Assembly (NCBI GenBank): GCA_029262005.1
Contig: JAJDAG010000089.1
Location: forward strand, 1 to 64,000
DNA from: Candidatus Zhuqueibacterota bacterium
Lineage (GTDB): Bacteria; Zhuqueibacterota; Zhuqueibacteria; Oceanimicrobiales; Oceanimicrobiaceae
Length of the DNA stretch: 64,000 nt
Direction: 5' to 3'
A model generated the notes under the pieces. That model was not told the DNA's origin. It was given only the letters and a program-made list of their open reading frames with translations, and did no database searches. The translations under genes and the position numbers were made by a program. This document shows positions 1-8,043 of this stretch, piece by piece (positions within the stretch are counted from its first letter, which is position 1; each line of letters begins with the position of its first letter).

Positions 1-323
1 AGGATAGATTCTGGTTAGACTATAAGTGATGGTATTTTCTGAAAAAAGTGTAGTATAGTCATTTTCATTCACAGAAGCCTGCATCTTCTCCAACTCATCC
101 GCATATTGCGTGGGAATCCAGCAAGACAGATAAGCCTGACCATTGCTGTTGGTGGTGCCGTATTCCCAGCAGTCATAATAATCCGGGTCGAACGGATCCC
201 CATACTGCGTGGTGACCCAGAGTTTAACATTGATACCGGCCAGAGGCGCACCGTTGTGGTCGTAAACAAAGAACTCGGCATGGTAGCCGTAAGTGACGAC
301 GGGTGGCCCGGTCAAACCACCGT
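1..323 (-). pseudogene. N-terminal fragment of Vps62-like secreted protein, 5' end lost
   Basis: The reverse strand is open from 323 to the window edge and encodes a near copy of the N-terminal region of the intact protein at 4462-5970 (shared TYGYHAEFFVYDHNGAPL, then WVTTQYGDPFDPD and WIPTQYADELEKMQAS). Homology begins at about 294, where the intact copy has GGGG after its signal peptide. Upstream there is no ATG and no signal peptide; the frame meets a TAA at 337-339. A MITE-like element (324-475) abuts the break. The rest of the gene lies beyond the left edge, so the state of its 3' end is unknown. I read it as a truncated paralogue; a GTG start at 328-330 inside the element is possible but would give a protein without an export signal. 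Confidence 0.75.
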
Positions 324-475
324 GTGCCACGTGCTTTTAGGCCGTGGCGTTCAATGCATCAGTCAAATGACCGGGTTTGTCATAGTGTTTCAACTTTTTT
401 CGAGGGTTGTGGTATTTTCTGACACGATACTTGTTTGAATGCCTGCGTTAGGCACGGCCTAAAGGCACGTGGCAC
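324..475. mobile_element. MITE-like element, 152 bp with 23-bp terminal inverted repeats
   Basis: Positions 324-346 and 453-475 are inverted copies that match at 22 of 23 bases (core GTGCCACGTGC and TTAGGCCGTG). The 106 bases between them hold no credible ORF. The left end lies exactly where homology to the Vps62-like coding sequence is lost. No target-site duplication is obvious. It could also be a two-unit REP (BIME-like) element, since the arms contain a short palindrome. Confidence 0.6.
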
Positions 476-666
476 CCACTTAATGTTATTGTGTGTGTCA
501 TGGGCACCCGGCGGGCGAGCGCATTAAAGGCACTGGCTAAAGCCAAGTGCCACCCAACTCTTAAATTCTCCTGTCCAGGGCACCCGGCGCCAACTACTAC
601 ACCCAAGTGCGTGAATAAGAATTACGATTAGAATTGTAGCCTTAGAAATTTTCATAAAATTGACAA
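476..666. repeat. Repeat-dense intergenic DNA with REP-like palindrome
   Basis: Two features stand out. A 12-bp direct repeat GGGCACCCGGCG occurs at 502-513 and 578-589. An imperfect palindrome at 529-551 pairs GGCACTGGCT with AGCCAAGTGCC around one or two bases. The motif shares the GTGCC core with the neighbouring MITE-like arms, so the whole stretch may have been built by the same family of small elements. No coding sequence is visible. Confidence 0.5.
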
Positions 667-1059
667 TCACCTCAATGATTCACCAACACTCCCTATACCA
701 ATCACAATATAGAAGAAAAGGGCAAGTGATATTGCGACGGCTGTTAGCGACACAATAGTTTTTTTTTGGTCGTACCGCTCTACTTTAATGGACACAATAT
801 CATCAAGAGCAATTTTTATCTCTTCGTAAGGGCCCGGTCGAGTATCATAACGCGGTGTCAGCCCGCATAGATGCTCCTCATCGAAGCGAGGTTTTTTGAC
901 CTTTATCTCTTTGCCGGAAATCAACTTAACATAGAGTAATCGCTCTTGTTGTAATTTTTCCGGCTCCATCGGAGCCAGGATTCTGTGTGAACAAGCAAAA
1001 GTGGAAACATTAAAACAAACCAAAAGGAAAAATATCGATCGGTGACGGCAATACCACAT
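667..1059 (-). CDS. Small lipoprotein with C-terminal membrane segment (paralogue of 4047-4439)
   Basis: Function unknown. The ATG at 1059 overlaps the TGA of the upstream gene (TGATG), so it is probably translationally coupled; a TTG one codon earlier is less likely. The N-terminus is a lipoprotein signal ending in a TFAC lipobox. The middle holds ILAPMEPEKLQQERLL, a VKLISGKEIKV strand and RPGPYEEIKIALDDI, followed by one hydrophobic helix near the C-terminus. The paralogue at 4047-4439 shares all of these. Both follow Vps62-like genes on the same strand, which suggests a functional link with that family. Confidence 0.75.
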   Translation of the reverse strand: MWYCRHRSIFFLLVCFNVSTFACSHRILAPMEPEKLQQERLLYVKLISGKEIKVKKPRFDEEHLCGLTPRYDTRPGPYEEIKIALDDIVSIKVERYDQKKTIVSLTAVAISLALFFYIVIGIGSVGESLR

Positions 1060-1553
1060 CAATATGCTTCCAATCTTAGATAGTTTTTCTGCTTATCTTT
1101 CTTTGGTTCTTTTTTTCCTAAAAAATAGCCGAGTGTCACACCACTTATCAACCCAACACCCGCTCCAATGAGAGTACCTTTCGTAAATATTTCTGGCGGT
1201 TCTCCCGGCATATGGGGTGAATGATTTATGGAGTGCCCGATCCAAGCACCAGCGAATACGCCTACAAAACCAAAAACAACCATAGGCACAGGATTTAGCT
1301 TTGTTTCTTTTTCAGAAATAGTCTGGGGAGCTGGCATCATCATGGCGAGAGGCCGCGGTCTCCTGGTGTTAGTCGCCACACAATCTTTATCCTTACCAAT
1401 TATTCTTGGAAGCAAATATTGCAAGAAATCAATATCTTTATGCATTGAGCCTTTTCGCTGTGCAGTGACTTGCGCCTCTGTCACCTGATTTGCGCCAAGT
1501 ATTATGGCGCATGTAATTAAGAATATGTAGGTTGTTTTCATTCTAATACCCAT
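1059..1553 (-). CDS. Glycine-zipper membrane protein, unknown function
   Basis: A 164-residue protein (160 if it starts at the second ATG, 1541). The N-terminus is a hydrophobic signal (IFLITCAIILGANQVTEA) with a likely signal peptidase cut after TEA. The C-terminal half has two Gly-rich hydrophobic segments, VVFGFVGVFAGAWIGHSI and GTLIGAGVGLISGVTLGYFL, which resemble the glycine-zipper hairpins of outer-membrane-associated proteins. A basic tail follows. Neither start has a clear ribosome binding site. It lies between the barrel-like gene and the coupled lipoprotein and is probably co-transcribed with both. I do not recognise the family. Confidence 0.65.
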   Translation of the reverse strand: MGIRMKTTYIFLITCAIILGANQVTEAQVTAQRKGSMHKDIDFLQYLLPRIIGKDKDCVATNTRRPRPLAMMMPAPQTISEKETKLNPVPMVVFGFVGVFAGAWIGHSINHSPHMPGEPPEIFTKGTLIGAGVGLISGVTLGYFLGKKEPKKDKQKNYLRLEAY

Positions 1554-1577
1554 TGCCGTGGATTATAATGAAATAAT

Positions 1578-2417
1578 TTATTTCGCGATATTAAAAACTA
1601 ATGCAAATCCCTTTTTATCATACCTGCCGTAAAAGTCTGCCAGAAATCCTAAAATAAACAGTGTCCCACTTTTTCGGCGATAACTGAAATTGGCGCCAAG
1701 AGCAGTTTTGTATGATTTCGAATTAGGGAGTACTTGCTTATTATATTTTTTATTTTCACCATGGTAGCCTATAATAAAAAAGGATATCCTTGTATTTTGA
1801 GATGTATTCATGGAAGGCTCGAGCTTAAAGTGTATTTCATTTCCAGCTTGATTATATAGATTACCGAAATCTACTATCGAATGATTCATGCGTCTGCGAA
1901 AGCGATAACTTGCTGAATAGTCCAGTTTCACGAAACCTATGTTGTTTGAGAAAGATAAACCAATATCAAATTTATCGTCTTCAATCCAAACTGCACTGCC
2001 AATTTTACCAAACTCATAGCCAACGCGTAGCCAAAGAGGGAGTTGTGATGGAAGTTTCAAATTCACCCATAGCCATGGTGTGCCCCACGAACTGCCAAAA
2101 GAGTCGCGAGCCATGACCAAACTTCCTTTGAATGCTGTATTGATTGTTAAATTTTCTCTGCTGTAAAATCGATAGGTAAAGTAGGCATACCACTCGGAGT
2201 AACTAATACCTTCTGCATTGGCTTCGCCATTGGCGTTAAATTCATTTAATCCCTTAAAAATATAGCTGGTTACTTTCGCTTTTTCAAATGGATGAATTGT
2301 ATCATTGCCTTGATCACTATAAGTTAAAAAATCGAATGTAAAGGCTTGGGCGGATATTGATGACGGTAAAATAATTGAATACAAAAGTAAGATTAGCAAA
2401 TATTGGGTTTTTATCAT
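1578..2417 (-). CDS. Predicted outer-membrane beta-barrel protein
   Basis: A 279-residue protein starting with a clear signal peptide (ILPSSISAQA cleavage region). The mature part is rich in alternating aromatic and polar strands such as YSEWYAYFTYRFYSR, SLSFSNNIGFVKLDYSASYR and AALGANFSYRRKSGT, typical of a small beta-barrel, with no hydrophobic helices. The start ATG at 2417 has an AAGG upstream. Inferred location is the outer membrane. It is followed after 24 bases by the glycine-zipper gene, so these two and the lipoprotein at 667-1059 look like one transcription unit. No specific family recognised. Confidence 0.65.
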   Translation of the reverse strand: MIKTQYLLILLLYSIILPSSISAQAFTFDFLTYSDQGNDTIHPFEKAKVTSYIFKGLNEFNANGEANAEGISYSEWYAYFTYRFYSRENLTINTAFKGSLVMARDSFGSSWGTPWLWVNLKLPSQLPLWLRVGYEFGKIGSAVWIEDDKFDIGLSFSNNIGFVKLDYSASYRFRRRMNHSIVDFGNLYNQAGNEIHFKLEPSMNTSQNTRISFFIIGYHGENKKYNKQVLPNSKSYKTALGANFSYRRKSGTLFILGFLADFYGRYDKKGFALVFNIAK

Positions 2418-2446
2418 TCCCGTACCTTTTTCTTAAATTTAAAATC

Positions 2447-2491
2447 CCGATTCGGCGAAGTCAATTTTCGTCTCATCATCGCCGAATCAGG
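2447..2491 (-). terminator. Stem-loop, probable terminator of the Vps62-like fragment
   Basis: GATTCGGCGA and TCGCCGAATC form a 10-bp perfect stem (2449-2458 with 2479-2488). Read on the minus strand it is followed by a T/A-rich stretch. It separates the Vps62-like fragment from the barrel gene and may act as a weak terminator. Confidence 0.5.
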
Positions 2492-2531
2492 TTATTGATC
2501 GTTATCCAGTGAAGGGGAGAAACTTTTGTTA

Positions 2532-3205
2532 TTAGTAACCCTTCTCCTCCCACTCAACATTCTGGACAGGCCCAGCCGGTGCAAAATTACCTACATTATC
2601 AGGGACACCAAACCATTTTTCGGCAATATAAGTACCTACACCAAATGTCCACCCAGCTATTATTCCTCGGGCTGCTGTGAAGACTGTGTAGCCGGCGCTT
2701 GGTTCGGATAAAACATATCCCCAAAATGCGTTAAAGACCATCCAATTCAAATTATTGCCATTTGAATCAATGTAAGGCACGGTATTGTTCTGACCATTGT
2801 TTACATAGCCAAAGTCTGGGAGAATTATGATATTTGAATAATTATCAAAATCGATAATAAGACCTTGGCCATCAACAAACTCATCATCACCCAATGAATT
2901 GATATTATTATGTGTACCAGGGTTCGGATAGGAGCCATGAGTGCCATGGCCGCTCATTCCAAAAGAATCAACGTATCCTCCTACATATACCTTCGGATGT
3001 GTTTGGTTCACGAGCGTGATCTGCGTTGGGTCTTTCACCGATTTTTCATGATGGAAATAATAGACAACTTTTTGAATTTGTGCTTGGCTCGGAGACTGGC
3101 CATTCACAATTACATTAATATGCTCCCAATCACCTTCATGACGATTTGCGGATGCATTAAATGGGTAGTAAAACCAATACTGAATAACTACATCATTTTG
3201 CTCGA
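2532..3205 (-). pseudogene. C-terminal fragment of a Vps62-like secreted protein
   Basis: Homology to the C-terminal part of the 502-residue protein at 4462-5970 starts at about 3191 with IQYWFYYPFN and HEGDWEHINVIV, the core signature of Vps62/DUF946-like domains, and continues through YYFHHEKS, THPKVYVGGY, GSYPNPGTHNNI and GDDEFVDG. The GTG at 3107 would begin after the signature and is not a credible start. Upstream the frame runs into a palindromic REP-like repeat at 3206, and the N-terminal half and signal peptide are missing. The C-terminal tail differs from that of the intact copy, so this was a diverged paralogue before it was broken. Confidence 0.7.
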
Positions 3206-3360
3206 CCTGGGTTTCTAACCCAGGCCGGTCAATAATAATCGGGCTTCTGCCCCAACAAATCTGTTTGATAACATTATTTTTTTTGCATTGTCGGTTATCA
3301 GTTGGGGCAGAAGCCCTTTCTAATCGCGCCCCGGGAAGAATCCCAGGGCGAGCAACAGCC
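3206..3360. repeat. Cluster of REP-like palindromes
   Basis: Three elements lie in a row: a short hairpin CCTGGGTT-TCT-AACCCAGG (3206-3224); a perfect 16-bp inverted repeat, GGGCTTCTGCCCCAAC at 3241-3256 and its complement at 3301-3316, around a 44-base T-rich loop; and a 45-base unit at 3311-3355 (AAGCCCTTTCT ... CCCAGGGCGAGCA) that recurs at 3642-3686. They sit exactly at the 5' break of the Vps62-like fragment. The look is that of REP/RAYT-type repeats, but no Y1 transposase gene is in the window. Confidence 0.6.
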
Positions 3361-3527
3361 CCACATACTTCAAACCTTATTCCCTTATTTTGTTATAATG
3401 TCAAATGCGTCATACGGGTATTCATATTAAATAAGGTAATAAGGTTTTGACGTCAGGTTGCGATTCATGCTATTAAGCTGTAAAAGATTAAAATAAGGTT
3501 TTTAATAGCCTTGCTTTTAAATTTAGA
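3361..3527. other. Intergenic spacer between repeat clusters
   Basis: AT-rich sequence between the two repeat clusters. Short ORFs cross it, but none has a ribosome binding site or recognisable homology. Nothing else is visible. Confidence 0.4.
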
Positions 3528-3687
3528 TCGCCCTGGGGTTTCATTAAACCAGGTTTTTTGCATGCATCAATTCCGAAGAAGTGTCTCCTTGAATATTTAT
3601 ACATCATATTCTTCATCGTTTAACCATGGCCGGGCGCTGCTAAGCCCTTTCTCATTGCACCCTGGGAGGAATCCCCAGGGCGAGCAG
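3528..3687. repeat. Second copy of the REP-like repeat cluster, at the IS982 break
   Basis: A hairpin-forming stretch, CCCTGGGGTT then AAACCAGG (3531-3548), is followed by the second copy of the 45-base unit at 3642-3686. That copy is close to the one at 3311-3355, with a handful of substitutions and one indel. It ends where IS982 transposase homology begins, so the repeat replaced or interrupted the transposase N-terminus. Confidence 0.6.
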
Positions 3688-4046
3688 GAAATTTGGGGTA
3701 AACTCTTTGGCGACAAAGGATATATTTCCAAAAATCTCTTTGAGATGCTCTTTGTTGATGGCATTCATCTGATCACTAAAATCAGAAATAATATGAAAAA
3801 TTCGCTCATGGATATAAATGACAAAATATTGTTGCGTAAACGAGCACTCATCGAAACCATTAATGATGAACTAAAAAATATCTGCCAAATCGAACATTCA
3901 AGGCATCGGTCACAGGCTAATTTTCTTTGCAACACCATCGCTGGATTGGTAGCATACTCATTTCTGCCTAAAAAACCAGCTATTAAATGTCAATTTGTCA
4001 ACTCAAAGCAATTAGCTTTCTGTTAAGCGCTTACGTCGAACTCACG
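3688..4046 (+). pseudogene. IS982-family transposase, C-terminal remnant
   Basis: From about 3688 the plus strand encodes the C-terminal third of an IS982-type DDE transposase: IWGKLFGDKGYISKNLFE, HLITKIRNNMKN, LLRKRALIETIN, ICQIEHSRHRS and a hydrophobic AGLVAYSFLPKKPAI end, with the stop at 4024-4026. The N-terminal DD-containing part is absent. The remaining ORF upstream (from 3511) is only translated repeat sequence. The CGTCGAACTCACG after the stop looks like an IS982 terminal sequence, so the right end is near 4046. The element is inactive and not autonomous. Confidence 0.8.
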
Positions 4047-4439
4047 TTAGTTAAACCCGCTTCCCCAGCTCGAAGCAAAGGCTTGAAATAATCCCAATGT
4101 AGTTACGATGATTGCAACCACTAATAAAGTCTTGGGCGGAGAAAATCTTTCGACTCTTATGGAGTCAATCTCATTGAGAGGAACCTTTATTTCTTTGTAT
4201 GGGCCGGGGCGACTATCATATAAAGGAATTTTACCTAATAAAAAAGTCTTAGTAAACTTCGGTTCCCTTACATTTATTTCCTTTCCAGAGACTAATTTAA
4301 CATGGAGTAATCGCTCTTTTTGTAGTGATTCAGGATTCATCGGAGCAAGGATTCTTTTTGAACAAGCAAACAAGAAAAAATAAAAACAGACCAATAGAAA
4401 GAATGCAAAGTATCGAGAGTGTGTTCTATAGATTATCAT
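4047..4439 (-). CDS. Small lipoprotein (paralogue of 667-1059)
   Basis: A 130-residue protein with a hydrophobic leader ending in a LFAC lipobox followed by SKRILAPMNPESLQKERLL, then VKLVSGKEINV, RPGPYKEIKVPLNEIDSI and a C-terminal hydrophobic helix. It matches the lipoprotein at 667-1059 block for block. It starts 22 bases after the intact Vps62-like gene, so the two are probably co-transcribed. Its stop codon lies at the edge of the IS982 remnant. The repeated order Vps62-like gene then lipoprotein suggests that the lipoprotein acts with the secreted protein at the cell surface; the role itself is unknown. Confidence 0.75.
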   Translation of the reverse strand: MIIYRTHSRYFAFFLLVCFYFFLFACSKRILAPMNPESLQKERLLHVKLVSGKEINVREPKFTKTFLLGKIPLYDSRPGPYKEIKVPLNEIDSIRVERFSPPKTLLVVAIIVTTLGLFQAFASSWGSGFN

Positions 4440-4461
4440 CTTATCAACCTATACGTTGTTT

Positions 4462-5970
4462 TTATGGTCGAGCAGAATAGTAACTAAATGAATTATTGTC
4501 CTCTAGTGTATTCCAACCCGAATTATAAGGTGGGCCTGGGGGGCCGTCATTTCCTATATCACCACCCGTTGTTGGCCAAATATACAGGAACGGCTGGAGC
4601 CATTCACCGGGGCTATCAGCCTCCCACAGGCCCCAGGGTATTGCAGCTTTGAACCATCTCATGTGTAAATCATTGCTATAGTCTATGTCATCAATTTCAG
4701 GCAATATGACAATCCCCCTTTTGTCGTTTGGATCGCCGTCGATGAACTCACTATAATTGATATATGGGCCGTTTCCCCATACATATTCGTCAAACCCTAA
4801 AGGCCCTACATTGCTCCAAGTTCCCGGTTCTGGATAGCTGCCTCCAGATGTTTCTCCTGGGACACAAGTTGCAGGCAAGTCAATACCCGCGCACGATCCC
4901 CCAACATATATTACCGGGTGTGTATTATTGTCAAGTTCCATATCACTAGGAATTCGCAGTTGTACCAAATGATGGAAATAAAAATTGACTTTAACTATCT
5001 CTGCATCCGCGGGATCTTGAGAGTCTACAACCACATTAATGTGTTCCCAATCCCCTTCATGATTATTGTACCCATCATTATAAGGATAGAAAATCCAGTA
5101 TTGAATAACGTAGCGAGAACCATAAACGAATAAATGAGCATAAATTGTATGACTGAAATAGTTGTTGTTGCGCTCAGTTTGATAAAGTGCCGACCAACCA
5201 GAGGGGTCTGGGTTTCCAGAAAAACCAAAATGAAAGCGTAGATAATAATTCCCGTAAGCCGCTCCAGGTGGTTGACCTTCATAATTGTAGGCATTCCATG
5301 TTAATGTTTCCCATGAAGAGCTTGGATTGTTAATCCAAGGATGCCAATTTGAAACTGGAGGAACGAAAAGCCCTTCGTCGTCAACAGAAAAATCATCAAC
5401 TTTTTGGCTGTTTGTATTAATGGCCGCAAACCACAACCCACTGGTTACATCCGCGTTGATATATTCAACAGGCTCCGGTGCAATCCAATCAGTTGGTGAA
5501 TGTAGTTTAAGGCTCGGACAAAATTTTTCTGCTAAAGGCAATTCCCACGGGTCATAAATCAAGTTATGATCCGTGTCATACATTAAGTCATATCTTGGAT
5601 AAATCCTTGTCTGTGCATAAGAAACCGTGTTTTCTGAGTATAAAATGGTATAATCAGAGTTGAGCATACTGGCCTGCATCTTCTCCAGTTCATCCGCATA
5701 CTGCGTGGGAATCCAGCAAGATAGATAAGCCTGGCCGTTGCTGTTGGTGGTGCCGTATTCCCAGCAGTCGTAAAAATCCGGGTCGAACGGATCCCCATAC
5801 TGCGTGGTGACCCAGAGTTTAACATTGATACCGGCCAAAGGCGCACCGTTGTGGTCGTAAACAAAGAACTCGGCATGGTAGCCGTAGGTACCGCCACCGC
5901 CGGCAGCAAATAGTGAAGGGGCCGAAATTAGAAATAAAATCAGACTGAATACCCATAAAATCCGTTTCAT
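4462..5970 (-). CDS. Secreted protein with Vps62/DUF946-like domain
   Basis: A 502-residue exported protein, the only intact member of a local three-copy family. A typical signal peptide (FLISAPSLFAA) is followed by GGGG. Residues about 25-110 look like an immunoglobulin-like or carboxypeptidase-regulatory fold (AEFFVYDHNGAPLAGINVKL). The C-terminal half carries YVIQYWIFYPYND and NNHEGDWEHINVVV, which resemble the QYW...HEGDWE signature of the Vps62 (DUF946) family, plus THPVIYVGGS. The start is supported by AAGGAG seven bases upstream of the ATG. The biochemical role of the family is not established. It is followed by its lipoprotein partner and preceded by the T9SS-like cargo gene. Confidence 0.75.
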   Translation of the reverse strand: MKRILWVFSLILFLISAPSLFAAGGGGTYGYHAEFFVYDHNGAPLAGINVKLWVTTQYGDPFDPDFYDCWEYGTTNSNGQAYLSCWIPTQYADELEKMQASMLNSDYTILYSENTVSYAQTRIYPRYDLMYDTDHNLIYDPWELPLAEKFCPSLKLHSPTDWIAPEPVEYINADVTSGLWFAAINTNSQKVDDFSVDDEGLFVPPVSNWHPWINNPSSSWETLTWNAYNYEGQPPGAAYGNYYLRFHFGFSGNPDPSGWSALYQTERNNNYFSHTIYAHLFVYGSRYVIQYWIFYPYNDGYNNHEGDWEHINVVVDSQDPADAEIVKVNFYFHHLVQLRIPSDMELDNNTHPVIYVGGSCAGIDLPATCVPGETSGGSYPEPGTWSNVGPLGFDEYVWGNGPYINYSEFIDGDPNDKRGIVILPEIDDIDYSNDLHMRWFKAAIPWGLWEADSPGEWLQPFLYIWPTTGGDIGNDGPPGPPYNSGWNTLEDNNSFSYYSARP

Positions 5971-6058
5971 TTTTAACTCCTTATCATTTAAGTATTTTTT
6001 TTAAGTTTTCAAACATTTTAGTAAAGCACAGTAAAAAATCGTTTTGGTTTGGAATTGA

Positions 6059-7345
6059 TTATTTCAATAGTAAAAGTTTACGCCGGGCCTTAAAATCCCC
6101 AGCCTGAATCTGATAAACATAAAGCCCGCTGGAAAGAAGTTGCCCCTGGTCGTTACGGCCATTCCATACGACTTTATGACTGCCGGTGCTGTACGCCCGA
6201 TCAACAAGGTTGCGCACCAACTGACCAACTGTGTTGTAAATGTGCAGCTTAACCTCCGCAGCCTGCGGAAGATCAAATTGAATTTGTGTTTCCGGATTAA
6301 AGGGATTGGGAAAGTTCTGATAAAGTTGAAAGGTCTCCGGTAATTTAGTCATCGCAGCCATTCCGACCCTTCCCTCAGAAGACAGCTTCTTTATGGTGAT
6401 ACCGCCCAATTCTTCGGTGAAGAATTCCTGCGCATCGTTCAAGTTGTCTGCAAAATCACTGAGCTGGGGTGATTGCGCGATGGTTACTGGTAAATGCACT
6501 GTTTCTCCCGGCTGCAAATTGATGGGGCCGTAACTTAAGAGAAAACGAAAATCGCTCGCCTGTTCCGGGTCAGTTCCATTCACATTTCCTTGCAAATATG
6601 AATACATGTCGGCCTCATTTTGCGGGTCGTCTTCAGCCGTCCACCAGGAAACTATTGGTTTGGCCACGCCTAAAATCATCGCACCTAAAAGCGGATTCTC
6701 TGTTCCTGTGATACTGCTGTCAAAAATAAACGGCGCTTTACCTTTGAGTGCAAATCCCACTTTGTCGTTTGCAGGTGAATTGCGGTTGTCTTTGTCCGGT
6801 GCATCCACATCTGACCATAAACCGACGTAAACGCCCTTAAGCGCCGGGAAAGCTGAATCCAGCGTAATTGCATAATCCACCAAAGCAAATCCTGTGTTTT
6901 TAAAGCCATATATAGTTTGCGCTACCTGCAACCCTAACGGGATATGGCCGGTAAACGCGGTTAAATCGGAAAATGAGGTGGTGGCAATTTCCTCAACCTG
7001 AGAAAAGCCGGTGTTGGTTGTGGCAGCAAAGGACTTCACCTCAGCCGTCCACTCTGAACGAGATACAACAGAATTGCCCGCACCGGCAGACACAAGCGAT
7101 TTTCCTTTTGAGTTAACTGCACCAACCCAAAGAGCGAATTCCGCATAGTAGTTCACATAATTGGTAAACGCAGTATCTTTATTGGCGTGGCGTGCAGTGC
7201 CAAAAACACCAAATGCACGATTAGGCAGCTCCAAGCCACCCACTTTCGCCTTACTGTCCGCCAACACTTCCTGCCCGATTACAAATATACAGGACAACAT
7301 GAACAGGATTACCAACATCATTTGGGCCATCTGTTTCACATTCAT
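6059..7345 (-). CDS. Secreted protein with T9SS-like C-terminal sorting domain
   Basis: A 428-residue protein with a signal peptide at residues 1-30 and GGAGGT upstream of the ATG. Residues about 35-345 form a beta-rich region of unknown function, with GIYVGLWSDVD-type segments seen in proteins of this kind. The last 80 residues carry the type IX/FlgD-like sorting domain: FQLYQNFPNPFNPETQI, a KLHIYNTVGQLVR strand, VVWNGRNDQGQLLSSGLYVY, and a basic KARRKLLLLK end. Such C-terminal domains direct cargo across the outer membrane and attach it to the surface. It ends 88 bases before the Vps62-like gene starts on the same strand. Confidence 0.85.
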   Translation of the reverse strand: MNVKQMAQMMLVILFMLSCIFVIGQEVLADSKAKVGGLELPNRAFGVFGTARHANKDTAFTNYVNYYAEFALWVGAVNSKGKSLVSAGAGNSVVSRSEWTAEVKSFAATTNTGFSQVEEIATTSFSDLTAFTGHIPLGLQVAQTIYGFKNTGFALVDYAITLDSAFPALKGVYVGLWSDVDAPDKDNRNSPANDKVGFALKGKAPFIFDSSITGTENPLLGAMILGVAKPIVSWWTAEDDPQNEADMYSYLQGNVNGTDPEQASDFRFLLSYGPINLQPGETVHLPVTIAQSPQLSDFADNLNDAQEFFTEELGGITIKKLSSEGRVGMAAMTKLPETFQLYQNFPNPFNPETQIQFDLPQAAEVKLHIYNTVGQLVRNLVDRAYSTGSHKVVWNGRNDQGQLLSSGLYVYQIQAGDFKARRKLLLLK

Positions 7346-8043
7346 GACTTACCTCCGATTTTGGGTTAGTTCTTTGCGTGGGGTGAAATATCTTTACAAA
7401 AGGCACCATACAAACAAACCAAATCACATTTTCTTAAGATTAAAAAAACAATTATATTGGTTTACAATATAATTTACCAAGACATATAACCTCGTTTCTC
7501 GGCACTTGTCAAGACGTTGCAGGAGACAAGCAGCAGAACCTGCATGCTTCAATTATTTATCCAGGCATAGTGATTTATCAATAAAGACAAGACTCTCCTC
7601 TGCTACTATAAAGAGAGACACTCCAATTCCGCAAAACCTCTCAACAAAAGAGTCACTTTTTGTTGATTCTCAAATGTTTCTTTCAGCGATAAGATTTTAT
7701 GGAACACAATCCGGGCACACTGCATTATGAGGGGGGGGGACGTTTATTATAACTCTTATCATTAAGAGTTTTGTTCAGAGCAAGGCGAGAAAAACTGACC
7801 ACGCCGGCAATCCGTCAGGGTTAGTATTCTCCCTATCTCCGTTTTCTCCGCTTCACTTTTTCATCCGTGTTTCATCTGTGCAAATCCGTGGCTTTCCCTT
7901 TTTCTCTTGTTTACTTTACCGACATTAAGCAGGATAAAAACGGAAATATTAAACCTCCGAGGCATCCATCAGCACATTTGCTGAAAGGTTGGTACCGCTT
8001 CAGACAAAATGGATGTTACTTTTCACAAGCAAGGAGACTTTAC
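7346..8043. other. Intergenic region with a dispersed-repeat-like sequence
   Basis: About 700 bases between divergent genes. A G-run lies at about 7732-7739. Positions 7865-7895 read TCCGTGTTTCATCTGTGC followed by AAATCCGTGGC, a sequence type that recurs in intergenic DNA of many environmental bacteria. Short ORFs here have no ribosome binding site or similarity. Promoters for both flanking genes should lie here, but I cannot place them with confidence. Confidence 0.4.

Noticed and set aside
106-438. Plus-strand ORF of 110 aa
   Set aside because: It reads the complement of the Vps62-like fragment and the MITE-like element.
3511-3687. N-terminal extension of the IS982 ORF
   Set aside because: It is translated repeat sequence, not transposase; the homology starts at 3688.
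7506-7730. Plus-strand ORF of 74 aa in the intergenic region
   Set aside because: No ribosome binding site; low-complexity content; overlaps nothing conserved.
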